The translations under genes and the position numbers were made by a program. The notes beneath the pieces are model-generated. The model was given only the letters and a program-made list of their open reading frames with translations, had not been told where the DNA came from and ran no database searches. From Candidatus Zhuqueibacterota bacterium (GTDB lineage Bacteria > Zhuqueibacterota > QNDG01 > JABMRT01): DNA of 42,321 bases. Positions within the stretch are counted from its first letter, which is position 1, and the number at the start of each line of letters is the position of its first letter. This document shows positions 9,214 through 18,130 of the stretch, piece after piece. The stretch covers positions 1-42,321 of the forward strand of contig JABMRT010000238.1 in the NCBI GenBank assembly GCA_013202295.1. Reading direction: 5' to 3'.

Positions 9214-9241
9214 AATTTAATAAAACAGTGTAAAAATGCAA
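9214..9241 (-). promoter_or_regulatory. FCB-type promoter upstream of the 259-residue hypothetical gene
   Basis: The minus strand reads TTGCATTTT, 13 bp, TAAATT, with the same spacing as the sites at 7992 and 12256. The start codon is about 123 bp downstream, so the transcript would carry a long leader. Confidence 0.5.
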
Positions 9242-9254
9242 GCGGTTTTAATGC

Positions 9255-9289
9255 AAAAAAAAGCCGCCCCGATGATTCGACACGGCTTT
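9255..9289 (-). terminator. Rho-independent terminator after the LRR protein gene
   Basis: On the minus strand AAAGCCG ... CGGCTTT forms a 7-bp core stem, extendable inward with wobble pairs to a 6-nt loop, followed by a run of eight T. It begins about 20 bp after the stop codon. Confidence 0.8.
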
Positions 9290-9308
9290 AAAACTATTGT
9301 CCAGTGAA

Positions 9309-12197
9309 TTATTTCATTAATAGCATTTTCTGTGTGGCCTTGTACGAGCCTGCTTCAAGTATGTAAAAATACAATCCCGAGCTGTGTTGGCTGGCATTGA
9401 ATTGCACGGTGTGCCATCCAGCGGATTGGGCGCTGTGAACAAGTGTGGTAACTTCGCGCCCCAGTGCGTCGTAAATGGTGAGGCTGACATCGACATCCAC
9501 AGGCAGGGCATAGGTGATCTTTGTTGATGGATTAAACGGATTCGGATAATTCTGGCTGAGTACAAACTCTTCCGGAATCTGATTGAGATCGTTTCCAATC
9601 CCACTTTCTTCAAGTACTGTTACATTGCATGGCCTGCTGTAGAGTGTCAACTCTGTGGCAATCGTGTTGGTGATTTTACAGACATACGATCCCGAATCGG
9701 ATAGGGCTACTGCAGGGATTTCAAATGTCGTATTAGTAGCTCCTGAGATATCCACTTCATCCTTCATCCACTGATATGCGTTGGCATTGCCGCCCACTGT
9801 GACAGATAATGTCAGGTTGTCTCCGATCACGAGTGTTGTATCTTTCTTCTGACCAATACTGTCCTGAGGTGAGTATACATAGTCCACAATACCTATATTT
9901 GGCTCGATGTCCTCAAATGTAAACTGATTTTCCTGCACTCTCAATCGGACCAATGTAGCTATAGAGGAGAGATCTGGTAGAACGTCCAACTGATTTCCAT
10001 CCATGTCCAGGTGTTCTAAATTTGTCAGACTATCCGGATCGAAAAGAACCAAACCTGTTAATTGATTCTGAGCGATAGACAATCGTTTTAATTGGGTCCA
10101 GCGATTCATTTCCACTGGGATGGATCCTGTAAATTGATTTTTACTGATATAACAATATTCAAGTTGGGTCAGGTTGCCGATCTCGGGAGGTATGGATCCT
10201 GAAAGCTGATTGTTACGCAGATATAGGTGGGTTAGCTGGGTCAGGTTGCCTATTTCATGTGGAATGGAATCAGAAAGCTGGTTGATAAAGAGATAGAGTC
10301 TACTCATCGCATTCAGATTGCCAATCTCTTGGGGAATGACTCCTACAAGATTATTATTATCAATGTCCAAATTGGTAACACGATCATCACTCACGGTTAC
10401 TCCATACCAGGTGGATACCGGCCCATCGAGCCAGTTGGTATTGTCCAGCCAGTTGTCTCCATCAGTCGCATGGTAAATGGCCACGAGCGCGAGTGAGTCC
10501 TGTTCGAGATCGCCGGTGCTTACATTTATGGGGCGGCTGTACAGTGTCAGGTCCGTGGCGACGGTGTTGGTAATTTGACAGGTGTAAACGCCATCGTTCT
10601 CAAATTTTACGGGGAGCATTTGATAATCCTGGCTTGTCGCATCAGAAATGGGCGCTCCATCCATGTACCACTGATATTGATTGCTGGCGCCTCCGACATC
10701 CATGGTTAATGTGAGATTCGATCCCACCAGAACCAGGGTGTCTATTTTTTCACCGACACTGTCCTGGGGTGAATAGCGGAAATCCAAAGCAGGTACGCCG
10801 ATATTGGATTCGATGTCTTCAAAGGTGAACTGGTTGTTCTGGATCCTTAAATTATTTAGAACTGTAAAGGATGAGAGATCGGGAAGATCTGTAAACTGGT
10901 TGTTGTCCAGATGCACATTGAGCAGACTGGTACAGGCAGTAAAGTTTTCAGGTATCGCACCTTCGAACTGGTTTTGATCGATGTACATGGAGGATAGATT
11001 AACCATATTGCCGATCCCATCCGGGAGTACACCGGATAGTGAGTTCCACGAAAGAGACAGTGTGGCCAATTGGGTTAACATTCCAATGCTGGAGGGTAGT
11101 GGCCCCTCCAGGCTGTTCTCTGCCATAGTAAGATATACTAGGTCGATTAAGTTGCCAATCTCAGGTGGAATTGATCCAGTGAAATTATTGGTTTGAAGAT
11201 TCAGGAAATTCAGACTTTCCATGTCCCAGATGAAATCGGGGATTTCGCCGGATAGTTCGTTGCCATTCAATACCAGCTCCCATAGATTTGTCAGATTGGT
11301 GAGTGTTTCAGGAAGATGATTTGTTATCTGATTGTTGTGAAATACGAGATCTCCCAGTTCTGTGAGGTTACCAATTTCTGGAGGAATCGTACCAATAAGA
11401 TTATTATTTCCCAAGCTGATCACTGTGACCCGGTCATTGTCCACGGTTATCCCGTACCACGAGTCAACCGGTCCGGTCAGCCAGTTCTCCTTGTTGTCCC
11501 AGTTGTCACCATCCGTGCTGTTGTAAAGAGCCACTAGTGCGAGTGAATCCTGACGCAGTCCGATTGAATAGATTTTCAGATCCTTCATCAGGCCTTTATA
11601 GACACGGCCAATTCCTCCATGGGTGATGGAAAACATTCGGTCATTATGAGGATCAAGATCCAATGTCGCGCTGTCTATGCAGACGCTGTTAAGATAGAGC
11701 CTCTGCATCCCTTCGGTTTTGCTATGTGTCACGGTCAGATTGTTCCATACTCCAAAAGGATATTGTACATCAGTTGATGATGTAAGATCGAAATCAGAGT
11801 TACCGAATCCTATCATGCTGTCCGCCGTGGTAAAGGTATGCAGCCATCGATAACTCCTGCCGCATATGATGACCGGTCTGCGTCTGTCCGGGACTTCATT
11901 AATTTTGAACATGACGCTCATGGCAAACGCATCAAAATCAAGCGCATCAAGATTGGGTGTTCTGGCTGTACATGGGGCTGGTTCGCCAAGGTATTGTCCG
12001 TTGCAGTAGATGCCACCCTCCTGATAGGGTGCATTATTCAGCGTCATCGGATCATTGTAGCCGGTTGTATCATTCGGACTGTTTAATAGTGGATAATGGG
12101 CAATCAGTGTCAGGTCGTTTAAGTCCTGAGCCAAGATTGTGGGAGCCAAATACAATGTGAGAGCGAGTCCAAGTGTAAGAATCTTCGATGCTTTCAC
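9309..12197 (-). CDS. Secreted LamG/leucine-rich-repeat/Ig protein with T9SS sorting domain
   Basis: The protein is about 962 residues, started here at GTG 12197 because GAGGTG lies 4 nt upstream; a second GTG at 12209 would add four residues. Order: signal peptide (to about 23), a LamG/concanavalin-like domain (about 30-215), then two tandem copies of one module. Each module begins DSLALVA.Y..TDGDNW..NWL.GPV..WYG (about 217 and 567), continues with plant-type LRRs (NLTQLTHLYLRNNQLSGSIP style), and ends with an Ig-like domain closing in ITNT.AT.LTLYSRP. The C-terminus (about 882-962) is a type A T9SS sorting domain with YPNPFNPSTKITYALP and GLYFYILEAG. The product is thus probably surface-displayed or secreted, for adhesion or binding. 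No enzyme domain was seen. Confidence 0.9.
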   Translation of the reverse strand: MKASKILTLGLALTLYLAPTILAQDLNDLTLIAHYPLLNSPNDTTGYNDPMTLNNAPYQEGGIYCNGQYLGEPAPCTARTPNLDALDFDAFAMSVMFKINEVPDRRRPVIICGRSYRWLHTFTTADSMIGFGNSDFDLTSSTDVQYPFGVWNNLTVTHSKTEGMQRLYLNSVCIDSATLDLDPHNDRMFSITHGGIGRVYKGLMKDLKIYSIGLRQDSLALVALYNSTDGDNWDNKENWLTGPVDSWYGITVDNDRVTVISLGNNNLIGTIPPEIGNLTELGDLVFHNNQITNHLPETLTNLTNLWELVLNGNELSGEIPDFIWDMESLNFLNLQTNNFTGSIPPEIGNLIDLVYLTMAENSLEGPLPSSIGMLTQLATLSLSWNSLSGVLPDGIGNMVNLSSMYIDQNQFEGAIPENFTACTSLLNVHLDNNQFTDLPDLSSFTVLNNLRIQNNQFTFEDIESNIGVPALDFRYSPQDSVGEKIDTLVLVGSNLTLTMDVGGASNQYQWYMDGAPISDATSQDYQMLPVKFENDGVYTCQITNTVATDLTLYSRPINVSTGDLEQDSLALVAIYHATDGDNWLDNTNWLDGPVSTWYGVTVSDDRVTNLDIDNNNLVGVIPQEIGNLNAMSRLYLFINQLSDSIPHEIGNLTQLTHLYLRNNQLSGSIPPEIGNLTQLEYCYISKNQFTGSIPVEMNRWTQLKRLSIAQNQLTGLVLFDPDSLTNLEHLDMDGNQLDVLPDLSSIATLVRLRVQENQFTFEDIEPNIGIVDYVYSPQDSIGQKKDTTLVIGDNLTLSVTVGGNANAYQWMKDEVDISGATNTTFEIPAVALSDSGSYVCKITNTIATELTLYSRPCNVTVLEESGIGNDLNQIPEEFVLSQNYPNPFNPSTKITYALPVDVDVSLTIYDALGREVTTLVHSAQSAGWHTVQFNASQHSSGLYFYILEAGSYKATQKMLLMK

Positions 12198-12255
12198 GTG
12201 ACACCTCACTTTTATGAGTGTGACCTGAAATTGGGTGGATTAAAACTGATAATGT

Positions 12256-12283
12256 AATTTATAAACGAGGATCGAAAATGCAA
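12256..12283 (-). promoter_or_regulatory. FCB-type promoter for the LRR protein gene
   Basis: The minus strand reads TTTGCATTTT, 13 bp, TAAATT (TTG-N19-TAAATT), about 58 bp before the GTG start. Confidence 0.6.
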
Positions 12284-12292
12284 ATGATTTAT

Positions 12293-12326
12293 AAAAAAAA
12301 GCCGTTCCGATATTCAGGAACGGCTT
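12293..12326 (-). terminator. Rho-independent terminator after the Ig-like lipoprotein gene
   Basis: A perfect 10-bp stem (AAGCCGTTCC at 12299-12308 with GGAACGGCTT at 12317-12326, 8-nt loop) is followed on the minus strand by a run of eight T. It ends the three-gene envelope cluster 12350-14663. Confidence 0.9.
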
Positions 12327-12349
12327 CAATATCCAATACTTATAGAGTC

Positions 12350-13024
12350 TTACCTTTTTCCCGGAATGATACCTTCCACAAATACAGAGAGTGAATCCAT
12401 GCCGAATGTGCCGGTCGTGCGGGCTCGCGTAGAGACTTTCAGTTCAATTTCTCCGGTCATATTCTGAAAGCGATACGTACAGGAATATACATTGTCCAAT
12501 CCGACTTTCCGGTTCAACTGCATGATATACGCGTCATCCACATAGAGATAGACCCACTCGATTCCATTATTGTGGGAGGCGGTGGCTTCAATTTCCACTT
12601 CATCATTTAGGACGAAATAAGTGTCCGGTTGAGGAGCGTTGATTACGATATACGGATTGGTATAGGAACGTACATTGACTTGAATGGACTGAGTGGAGGA
12701 TTTATCCTCATTGGAAACCCAAACTGTGATTCTGACAATGCCGCCTTCTTGCGGCGCGACCCATTGTACTGTAGACTGATTGACGGGAGGAAGAAGCTCA
12801 CCACGTGATGCGTTCCATTCATAGCGGAGTACTTCACCATTGGCTTCCTGTACAGTGACAGTCACAGTGACCGTGTCCCCAGGATCCACTTCATACGAAG
12901 TGGCATCCAAACTTCCAATGACCGGCGCACGCGCGATTTTGAGAATGTCCGATGAACAGTTCATTCCGATAAACGCTGCTGTCAGAATAAAAAGTAAGGC
13001 AAGTAGTATATTGTATTTTTTCAT
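12350..13024 (-). CDS. Lipoprotein with Ig-like/PKD-like domains
   Basis: The 224-residue product has a lipoprotein signal (Cys about 23, AAFIGMNC) and two predicted beta-sandwich domains. The first (about 33-120) resembles PKD/cadherin-like folds: DATSYEVDPGDTVTVTVTV, then LRYEWNASRGEL and VQWVAPQEGGIVRITVWVSN. The second (about 124-215) has INAPQPDTYFVLNDEVEIEA and WVYLYVDDAYI, like Ig-like domains found beside surface proteins. It is the last gene of a cluster with the Omp28-like and CsgG-like genes, 21 bp after the former, and may be an accessory subunit of the same envelope assembly. No catalytic residues are visible. Confidence 0.75.
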   Translation of the reverse strand: MKKYNILLALLFILTAAFIGMNCSSDILKIARAPVIGSLDATSYEVDPGDTVTVTVTVQEANGEVLRYEWNASRGELLPPVNQSTVQWVAPQEGGIVRITVWVSNEDKSSTQSIQVNVRSYTNPYIVINAPQPDTYFVLNDEVEIEATASHNNGIEWVYLYVDDAYIMQLNRKVGLDNVYSCTYRFQNMTGEIELKVSTRARTTGTFGMDSLSVFVEGIIPGKR

Positions 13025-13045
13025 GATTGACTCTTTAACTCGACT

Positions 13046-13840
13046 TTATTGTGTAATCTGGATCGTTTCGGCCTGATAGACATAAGATCCCTCATCATTG
13101 ATAACGGCGATGACAAGATGTTGTGACTCGTTTGGGTTAATGGTCAATCCGGTTATTTCAATATGTTTCAATTCGCCTGCATCCAGATGGCTGATCAGAT
13201 CGCTCAGTTTCAGATCCCGAACCACTTGTTTGCGATAAACGCCATTCAAATCCGATAGGATCATGGCTTGAATGCGAAGATCGTTTGTACTTTGATTGCC
13301 GAGCCGGGCCAGTGTCACAGTGGCATTGAGATTCGTGTCTATCTGCCCAATTTGCACATTCATGTAAAATTGATGGTTTTGGGGAATCTCATCATGTACA
13401 GCCACTTGCAATCGTCCCAATGCGGTTTCAGCACTGGACGCACCTTGAATGCGTTGCGAGGTGCCATTGATGAAGACATCCGGGACACCGGCAATGGCGT
13501 CGTCCTCATCCAAAGCCTCCAATAAATCCGCATAGCGGATATCGCAAACCGGACTGACATCCTGATCGTCAAATTCGTCAATGGTTCGATGGTAAACCGC
13601 GACAATCAGATCCTCTTCATTCTGGGATTGCAAATCGACTAGCGCTTCGAGCATCCATTGATTGTATTGCGAGGGATGATCACTGATGTTCACGAACGCT
13701 TCGATCAAATGTTTGCGCGGATGCGTCGAATCGGGATTTAACGGATCCAGCACATTGTCCCGTGCGATATTACCACACGACATCCAGAGCAAGCATCCCA
13801 AAAAAATGAGACTATATTTAGAATGTAATTTGGCAGCCAA
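13046..13840 (-). CDS. Omp28-like lipoprotein with thioredoxin-like fold
   Basis: The 264-residue product starts at TTG (GGGAG upstream) and has a lipoprotein signal ending at LLWMSC. After a linker, HLIEAFVNISDHPSQ...LVDLQSQNEEDLIVAVYHR followed by GVPDVFINGTSQRIQG matches the layout of Omp28-related proteins, in which a thioredoxin fold ends in the Gly-x-Pro cis-proline loop and a beta-sandwich follows. The CxxC redox pair expected after the first strand is missing, so it is unlikely to act as an oxidoreductase. Its first 23 bp overlap the end of the CsgG-like gene, indicating translational coupling. Confidence 0.65.
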   Translation of the reverse strand: MAAKLHSKYSLIFLGCLLWMSCGNIARDNVLDPLNPDSTHPRKHLIEAFVNISDHPSQYNQWMLEALVDLQSQNEEDLIVAVYHRTIDEFDDQDVSPVCDIRYADLLEALDEDDAIAGVPDVFINGTSQRIQGASSAETALGRLQVAVHDEIPQNHQFYMNVQIGQIDTNLNATVTLARLGNQSTNDLRIQAMILSDLNGVYRKQVVRDLKLSDLISHLDAGELKHIEITGLTINPNESQHLVIAVINDEGSYVYQAETIQITQ

Positions 13841-14663
13841 GAATCATGTCTCCCTGTTGGTTGATTCCCAAATACGGCAGCACCGGGGGATGCGCCGCCA
13901 TGATCTCTTCGGCATTGACGCTGCTGATCCACAAAACAAAGGTGGTTAGTGCCATGCTTCCAGTCAGACCCAATACCACGTTGCGAGTTTTGTGCATCCG
14001 GTTTGCATCGTTGTAGAGATCGTTGATTTTGTCGAGCTGAGTTTCGCCCTGATACGCATCCCGCTTTTTTGTATACTGTGAATGAAGGATTAGGCTGGTT
14101 CCAGCAAGCGCTGCGGTTGCGATCGCAAAGGTTTTAACCGGATAGCGATCCACAGTCAGGCTGGGTTGATAGTAACCCTTACCGGTGAGTTGATGTTTGA
14201 GATTACTCGCCAGTAGTTTTACCATTTCGTTAAGATGGTCATCACTTTTTGACAACACTTTTTCATTAAAGACTTTACCCGATGCTGTGTTGATGACTTT
14301 GGCGTCGATGCGAATCCAGCCATCGGCCTCGTCGATAGAGCCGGTGATCAGGTACTGAGCGTGTGCGAGTTGTCCAACCGCCTTGGCCGCCGAACTGTCG
14401 ATGAGTCCGCTCTGGCTGAGCGCTTTTTCATCCATCAAGATCTGAAGGCTGCGTCGTTCCACCAGTTCAAGATCAGGGGTGCCAGAGAGTTCACTTTGCA
14501 AGAACTGAGGAATTTTCTGCGCCCATGAATCCAAAAACATACGATTGGATCGGTTCTCAAAATCACCGACAGCAAGTGTGGTTTGTGTCCATCCCGGACT
14601 GCTTTGAAGTATGATGAGCATTAGGCCGGTCATCAAGATGATATTTTTGAAACACCTTTTCAT
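13818..14663 (-). CDS. CsgG/FlgO-like envelope protein
   Basis: The product is 281 residues when begun at ATG 14663 (GGAAAAATAC upstream; a TTG four codons earlier is less likely). A signal peptide ends at about residue 26 (PGWTQ). The domain LAVGDFENRS...FLQSELSGTPDLELVERRSL and AHAQYLITGSIDEADGWIRIDAKVINTASGKVF is the CsgG/FlgO/TolB-N type fold used in outer-membrane secretion or assembly proteins. Two hydrophobic stretches follow (VKTFAIATAALAGTSLIL, NVVLGLTGSMALTTFVLWI) with a charged segment between, and the protein ends in a strand-like GDMILGCQITF. It leads the cluster, so a role in exporting or anchoring the two downstream lipoproteins is possible but unproven. Confidence 0.7.
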   Translation of the reverse strand: MKRCFKNIILMTGLMLIILQSSPGWTQTTLAVGDFENRSNRMFLDSWAQKIPQFLQSELSGTPDLELVERRSLQILMDEKALSQSGLIDSSAAKAVGQLAHAQYLITGSIDEADGWIRIDAKVINTASGKVFNEKVLSKSDDHLNEMVKLLASNLKHQLTGKGYYQPSLTVDRYPVKTFAIATAALAGTSLILHSQYTKKRDAYQGETQLDKINDLYNDANRMHKTRNVVLGLTGSMALTTFVLWISSVNAEEIMAAHPPVLPYLGINQQGDMILGCQITF

Positions 14664-14702
14664 GTATTTTTCCAAATTCGTTTTAATTGGTAATGTCTAT
14701 TG

Positions 14703-14730
14703 AATTTACAAAATCTGTTAAAAAAAACAA
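14703..14730 (-). promoter_or_regulatory. FCB-type promoter for the CsgG-like gene cluster
   Basis: The minus strand reads TTGTTTTTT, 13 bp, TAAATT (TTG-N19-TAAATT), about 40 bp before the ATG at 14663. Confidence 0.55.
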
Positions 14731-15055
14731 GCATGTATTTATTTTATTGTTCCAACGATGTTTATACGGTCAAGGAATGTGGAAGGGTTCATGAAATGTA
14801 CTTGGAATTTAATTACTTCTTGCAGTTCAGCATTGATAACTAGTTCAAGTTTGGCCCATGTAAAGTCTTAGGGTAAAGGTGTATTCCAACTAAAAGATCA
14901 TTGGCCTGTTCCGGTTTGCCGGGAATTGATTTATATTGAATGAACAGGTAATTATGAGTTCTTGTCCTACCTACAAGATTAATCTGTTAAAGTTGAAATG
15001 TCTGTCTCAATCGAGATCGAGAAGGTGGTGAAGGTCGGAGCAGGGGGAGAGTGAC
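14731..15055. other. Intergenic stretch without recognised features
   Basis: About 325 bp between the envelope cluster promoter and the end of the histidine kinase gene. I see no open frame with a ribosome site, no RNA gene and no clear terminator; small imperfect palindromes (for example TTCCGGTTTGCCGGGAA near 14910) are too weak to call. Confidence 0.5.
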
Positions 15056-16702
15056 TTATTCAGTCAACGGAAATGTCATATGAATATGTGTTCCATTCTC
15101 TCGATTGATTGTCAGGTTTCCATGCAATTGTTTGATTAATATGTGAACCAATTGCAGTCCAAGCGTCCCTGATTTTGTGGCCTCAAATTCTTTGGGAAGT
15201 CCCGGTCCATTGTCTTCAATTTCGAGTGTGTATTGTTTTTCTTTTTTGTTCAATTTAAACATGATTTTAAGACGTCCATTTTCCTGATCCGAATAGGCGT
15301 ACTTTAATGCATTGGTTACCAACTCGTTTAAAATCAGTCCGCAGGGGATCGCGGTATTGATATCCAAAAAGACATCTTTGAGTTGAAGGTTCAAAGTCAC
15401 CCTGCCGGTCATTCCATAGGTTTGTAAGAGTTCGTTGACCATCGTGGGGATGTAGGATTTCATTGCAATGCTGGTCATGTCGTCTGATTGGTATAACTTC
15501 TCATGAACAAGAGCCATTACATAAATTCTATTGATGCTCTCCTTGAATGCCTTTAGCGCATTCTCTTTTGTCTTTATAGTACTGGCTTGAAGGCTTAACA
15601 GACTGATCACCACATTGAGATTGTTCTTCACCCGATGATGAATTTCTTTAATCAAGATCTCTTTTTCCATTAGATCATTATTTATCTGTTCCTCCACCAA
15701 TTTTCTTGCGGTTATCTCTCTAAGGAGTCCTTGCAATCCTGTTAAGTTTCCTTTCTTATCTCGCAGGAATGTGGATTTTAATTCACCCCAGAACGTTGTC
15801 CCATTCTTTCTGAGATACTCGAATTCGAGCAACGGCACTTCAATATCCTTTGAATTAGCTTTTTCTGCATAAATTTCGAAAGTTTCCAATGCCTTTTGTA
15901 AAAAAGCTTTTGCGAAAACTTTCTCCAACTTCATGTTCATGAGCTCATTGATTGTATAACCAAAGAGCTGCTCCGCCGAAGGACTGATATAGGTGAAGTT
16001 TAAATCCATATCTTGGATGAAAAGGACGTCCTGCATGTTTTCCGCGAGGAGACGATATTTTATTTCGCTTTCCTGAAGCTCATCAGATTGCTTCTTTAAT
16101 GCAAGAGAGGATTGCCACAATCTTGTTTTGATAGCATTGACAGAGATAAGCATGATAATGACAAATACAATGTAAGCGAATATCTGCATGATCCAGGTTT
16201 GTGGGCTGAGTAAATATGAATTCAGATCATCGAGCGGATGAATGATCTCTGAATAAATCAACAGGCCCACCGAACTGACAGCCAGCACACTAATGCATAG
16301 AAACCACATTGCGGCTTTAAAAGAAAAGAACAGGACTACCATAATACAGCATGCGGTCAATATTACAAAACTAACTGTTCCAAGGCCGAGTGTAATAAAA
16401 TTACCAATCGCATTGATACCTACAAAAATGAAGAGACTTGAACTCACGGTTGCAAGTGGCAGTCTTTTTCGACAGAGTAAGATGATAATAACGGTGCTAA
16501 AGCCGATTATATCCAGGATCACATTCGGATGCCATCCCTGGGTTTGGGCTCTGAAGATTGAGATTGCAGTTGCCAAGGTGCCCAATGTAAAAACGAGCCA
16601 GGCGACTTTTTCAAAAAGCATACTGAGGATTGAATCCGTTTCTTTTCTCAGAGAGGCAGGGATCGATATCGAGGACTTGTGACGTGTCTGATTTTTGGTC
16701 AT
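15056..16702 (-). CDS. Membrane PAS-domain sensor histidine kinase (HisKA_2 type)
   Basis: The 548-residue product has about six hydrophobic segments in residues 30-192, a PAS domain with PAC motif (about 212-335; YRLLAENMQDVLFIQDMDL, LREITARK), a HisKA_2 dimerisation helix with the phospho-acceptor His at about 355 (IKEIHHRVKNNLNVVISLLS) and a C-terminal ATPase domain (N box LILNELVTNALKYAY, G1 DNGPGLP, G2 GTLGLQL). HHRVKNNL is the signature of the HisKA_2 class, common in multi-sensor kinases. It would autophosphorylate in response to an unknown membrane or redox cue. No response-regulator gene lies nearby, so it is an orphan kinase. Confidence 0.93.
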   Translation of the reverse strand: MTKNQTRHKSSISIPASLRKETDSILSMLFEKVAWLVFTLGTLATAISIFRAQTQGWHPNVILDIIGFSTVIIILLCRKRLPLATVSSSLFIFVGINAIGNFITLGLGTVSFVILTACCIMVVLFFSFKAAMWFLCISVLAVSSVGLLIYSEIIHPLDDLNSYLLSPQTWIMQIFAYIVFVIIMLISVNAIKTRLWQSSLALKKQSDELQESEIKYRLLAENMQDVLFIQDMDLNFTYISPSAEQLFGYTINELMNMKLEKVFAKAFLQKALETFEIYAEKANSKDIEVPLLEFEYLRKNGTTFWGELKSTFLRDKKGNLTGLQGLLREITARKLVEEQINNDLMEKEILIKEIHHRVKNNLNVVISLLSLQASTIKTKENALKAFKESINRIYVMALVHEKLYQSDDMTSIAMKSYIPTMVNELLQTYGMTGRVTLNLQLKDVFLDINTAIPCGLILNELVTNALKYAYSDQENGRLKIMFKLNKKEKQYTLEIEDNGPGLPKEFEATKSGTLGLQLVHILIKQLHGNLTINRENGTHIHMTFPLTE

Positions 16703-16869
16703 GATTGTATCTCCGGTGTGGATCCCTTATCTATAAAAAGGATTTGTGTCAGGATCTGCAGCTGCTTAAGAGCTTCTGAATTGAGCTGAATTTATAGATG
16801 ACATGATCCTCCCCGGGAAAAGTTGAAAATCAATGTGCATCATGAATATCATATATTTTAAAAATTATT

Positions 16870-16900
16870 CAAAAGTACAAGGCTCATATTGAAAAAGCAA
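16870..16900 (-). promoter_or_regulatory. Possible FCB-type promoter upstream of the histidine kinase
   Basis: The minus strand reads TTG (16900-16898), 20 bp, TACTTTTG (16877-16870), a full match to the Bacteroidetes -7 form TAnnTTTG. It is about 168 bp before the kinase start, so either the leader is long or the match is accidental. Confidence 0.4.
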
Positions 16901-16973
16901 GAAAATAATTTTTGGCTCGATGCAGGTTTCTAATGACGTTGACTTGTGATAATGCTTTAGTATAGCAGCAAAG

Positions 16974-17375
16974 CTAAGCATTACCAAGGCTGAGATCACC
17001 ATGCAGTTTAATGACATGACCATCGCGGTTGACGGTTATCTGCTTTTCAGGGAAGATGGTTTTTAATTTTTTACGGATATGCTGCACGGCAAGGTTTTCG
17101 ATTTTATCCTCGATTTCATCCGGGATATTTTCCAATGTGACCATTCGGATATCGATGATATAGCCCTTGCCGTGTTCAGATCCGATTCCCATCGAAAAAT
17201 TGGCAGAGATATCGAACAATCCATCATGAGATTTACTGGAGGTTTTACCACGTCCGGGGCGGGCTGGATGAAGTCGGTATTTGTGGCCGTACTTATCTTC
17301 GAGCACTTCATCCAGATCATCAAGAATGGATTTAAGTTTGTCCTCCCAGGCACGGAGATTGGGGTGTTTGATCAT
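16974..17375 (-). CDS. Conserved hypothetical protein, 133 residues
   Basis: No function can be given. The protein is small, soluble and charged. It begins HPNLRAWEDKLKSILDDLDE, then has KYRLHPARPGRGKTSSKSHDG, FDISANFSMGIGSEHGKGYI and a C-terminal HIRKKLKTIFPEKQITVNRD followed by HGDLSLGNA. The ordered His/Arg/Gly motifs (LHPARPGRG, SHDGLF, GSEHGKGY, GDLSLG) suggest a conserved family, which I believe recurs as an uncharacterised protein in several anaerobic phyla. AAGGACACC precedes the ATG. It follows the methyltransferase gene by 64 bp and may share its transcript. Confidence 0.75.
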   Translation of the reverse strand: MIKHPNLRAWEDKLKSILDDLDEVLEDKYGHKYRLHPARPGRGKTSSKSHDGLFDISANFSMGIGSEHGKGYIIDIRMVTLENIPDEIEDKIENLAVQHIRKKLKTIFPEKQITVNRDGHVIKLHGDLSLGNA

Positions 17376-17439
17376 GGTGTCCTTGTAATATATAATCCAT
17401 CTTTCTTCTATAAAAAAGCAGGATTAAATATTCGATGGG

Positions 17440-18063
17440 TTATTTTCTGGCCCAGGTCACGAGTGTTCCAGGTTCGTCGGGATGGTCGGGATGCTTAAGG
17501 TGCTGTTGCCGGATATTTTGCAGGCCCGTTTTCACGAAGCCTTCCCTGTATTGCTCTTCAGACCAAAGCTGCATAGGAACTCCCAGTTCCTTGGGCCAAT
17601 CGTGACTTTCCGGATTTCCCATATAATAATTCACAAGAATCATCAATAACCCCCCGGGATTGATCATGGATGCGGCTTTGTCCATCCCAGCCTGAATATC
17701 GCTGAAATAGTAGAAAACTTCCATTGAGAATATCAGGTCGAATTGGGTGTTTTCCGGCGGCTGCCATTCAAGAAAGTCCGCATGAACAAGGTGGATGTTT
17801 TCCAAATGCTTCAATCCCGCTTCGACCTTAAGGACCATCTCAGAACTGATATCCAGGCCGTAATAGAGACAATTGTCGAATCCGGTTTCCGCGAAATACT
17901 GGATGGCATATCCATTTCCCATCCCGATTTCAAGATAGTTGCCCTGCACGGGAGGCAGTAATTCAATGGCCTGTTTCACTGTTGGCCAATGTTCAATTTC
18001 CATACCATCTGCATGGTAGTCTTGTGCCCATTTGTCGAAAAGCTGGGAAACGGGATTGTCCAT
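17440..18063 (-). CDS. Class I SAM-dependent methyltransferase
   Basis: The 207-residue product has the Rossmann SAM-binding fold: motif I LEIGMGNGYAIQYF (about 42-55), the acidic residue of motif II in LYYGLDIS, motif III LVHADFLEW and motif IV FDLIFSMEVFYYFSDI, followed by the GGLLMILVNYY strand. This is the Methyltransf_11/25 type, which modifies small molecules such as quinone precursors or cyclopropane-type lipids. The target cannot be told from sequence. AAGGGG lies before the ATG. It is 67 bp downstream of glutaminyl-tRNA synthetase on the same strand and may be cotranscribed with it. Confidence 0.88.
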   Translation of the reverse strand: MDNPVSQLFDKWAQDYHADGMEIEHWPTVKQAIELLPPVQGNYLEIGMGNGYAIQYFAETGFDNCLYYGLDISSEMVLKVEAGLKHLENIHLVHADFLEWQPPENTQFDLIFSMEVFYYFSDIQAGMDKAASMINPGGLLMILVNYYMGNPESHDWPKELGVPMQLWSEEQYREGFVKTGLQNIRQQHLKHPDHPDEPGTLVTWARK

Positions 18064-18130
18064 CTGAACCCCTTTTCATTCCACCGAGGTGGGATGGGTC
18101 CCCCTTGACAGGGGGATAAATATTGTGAGA

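Noticed and set aside
18100-18115. CCCCC-TTGACA-GGGGG hairpin downstream of glnS
   Set aside because: The stem is only 5 bp with no T-run on either strand, too weak to call a terminator.
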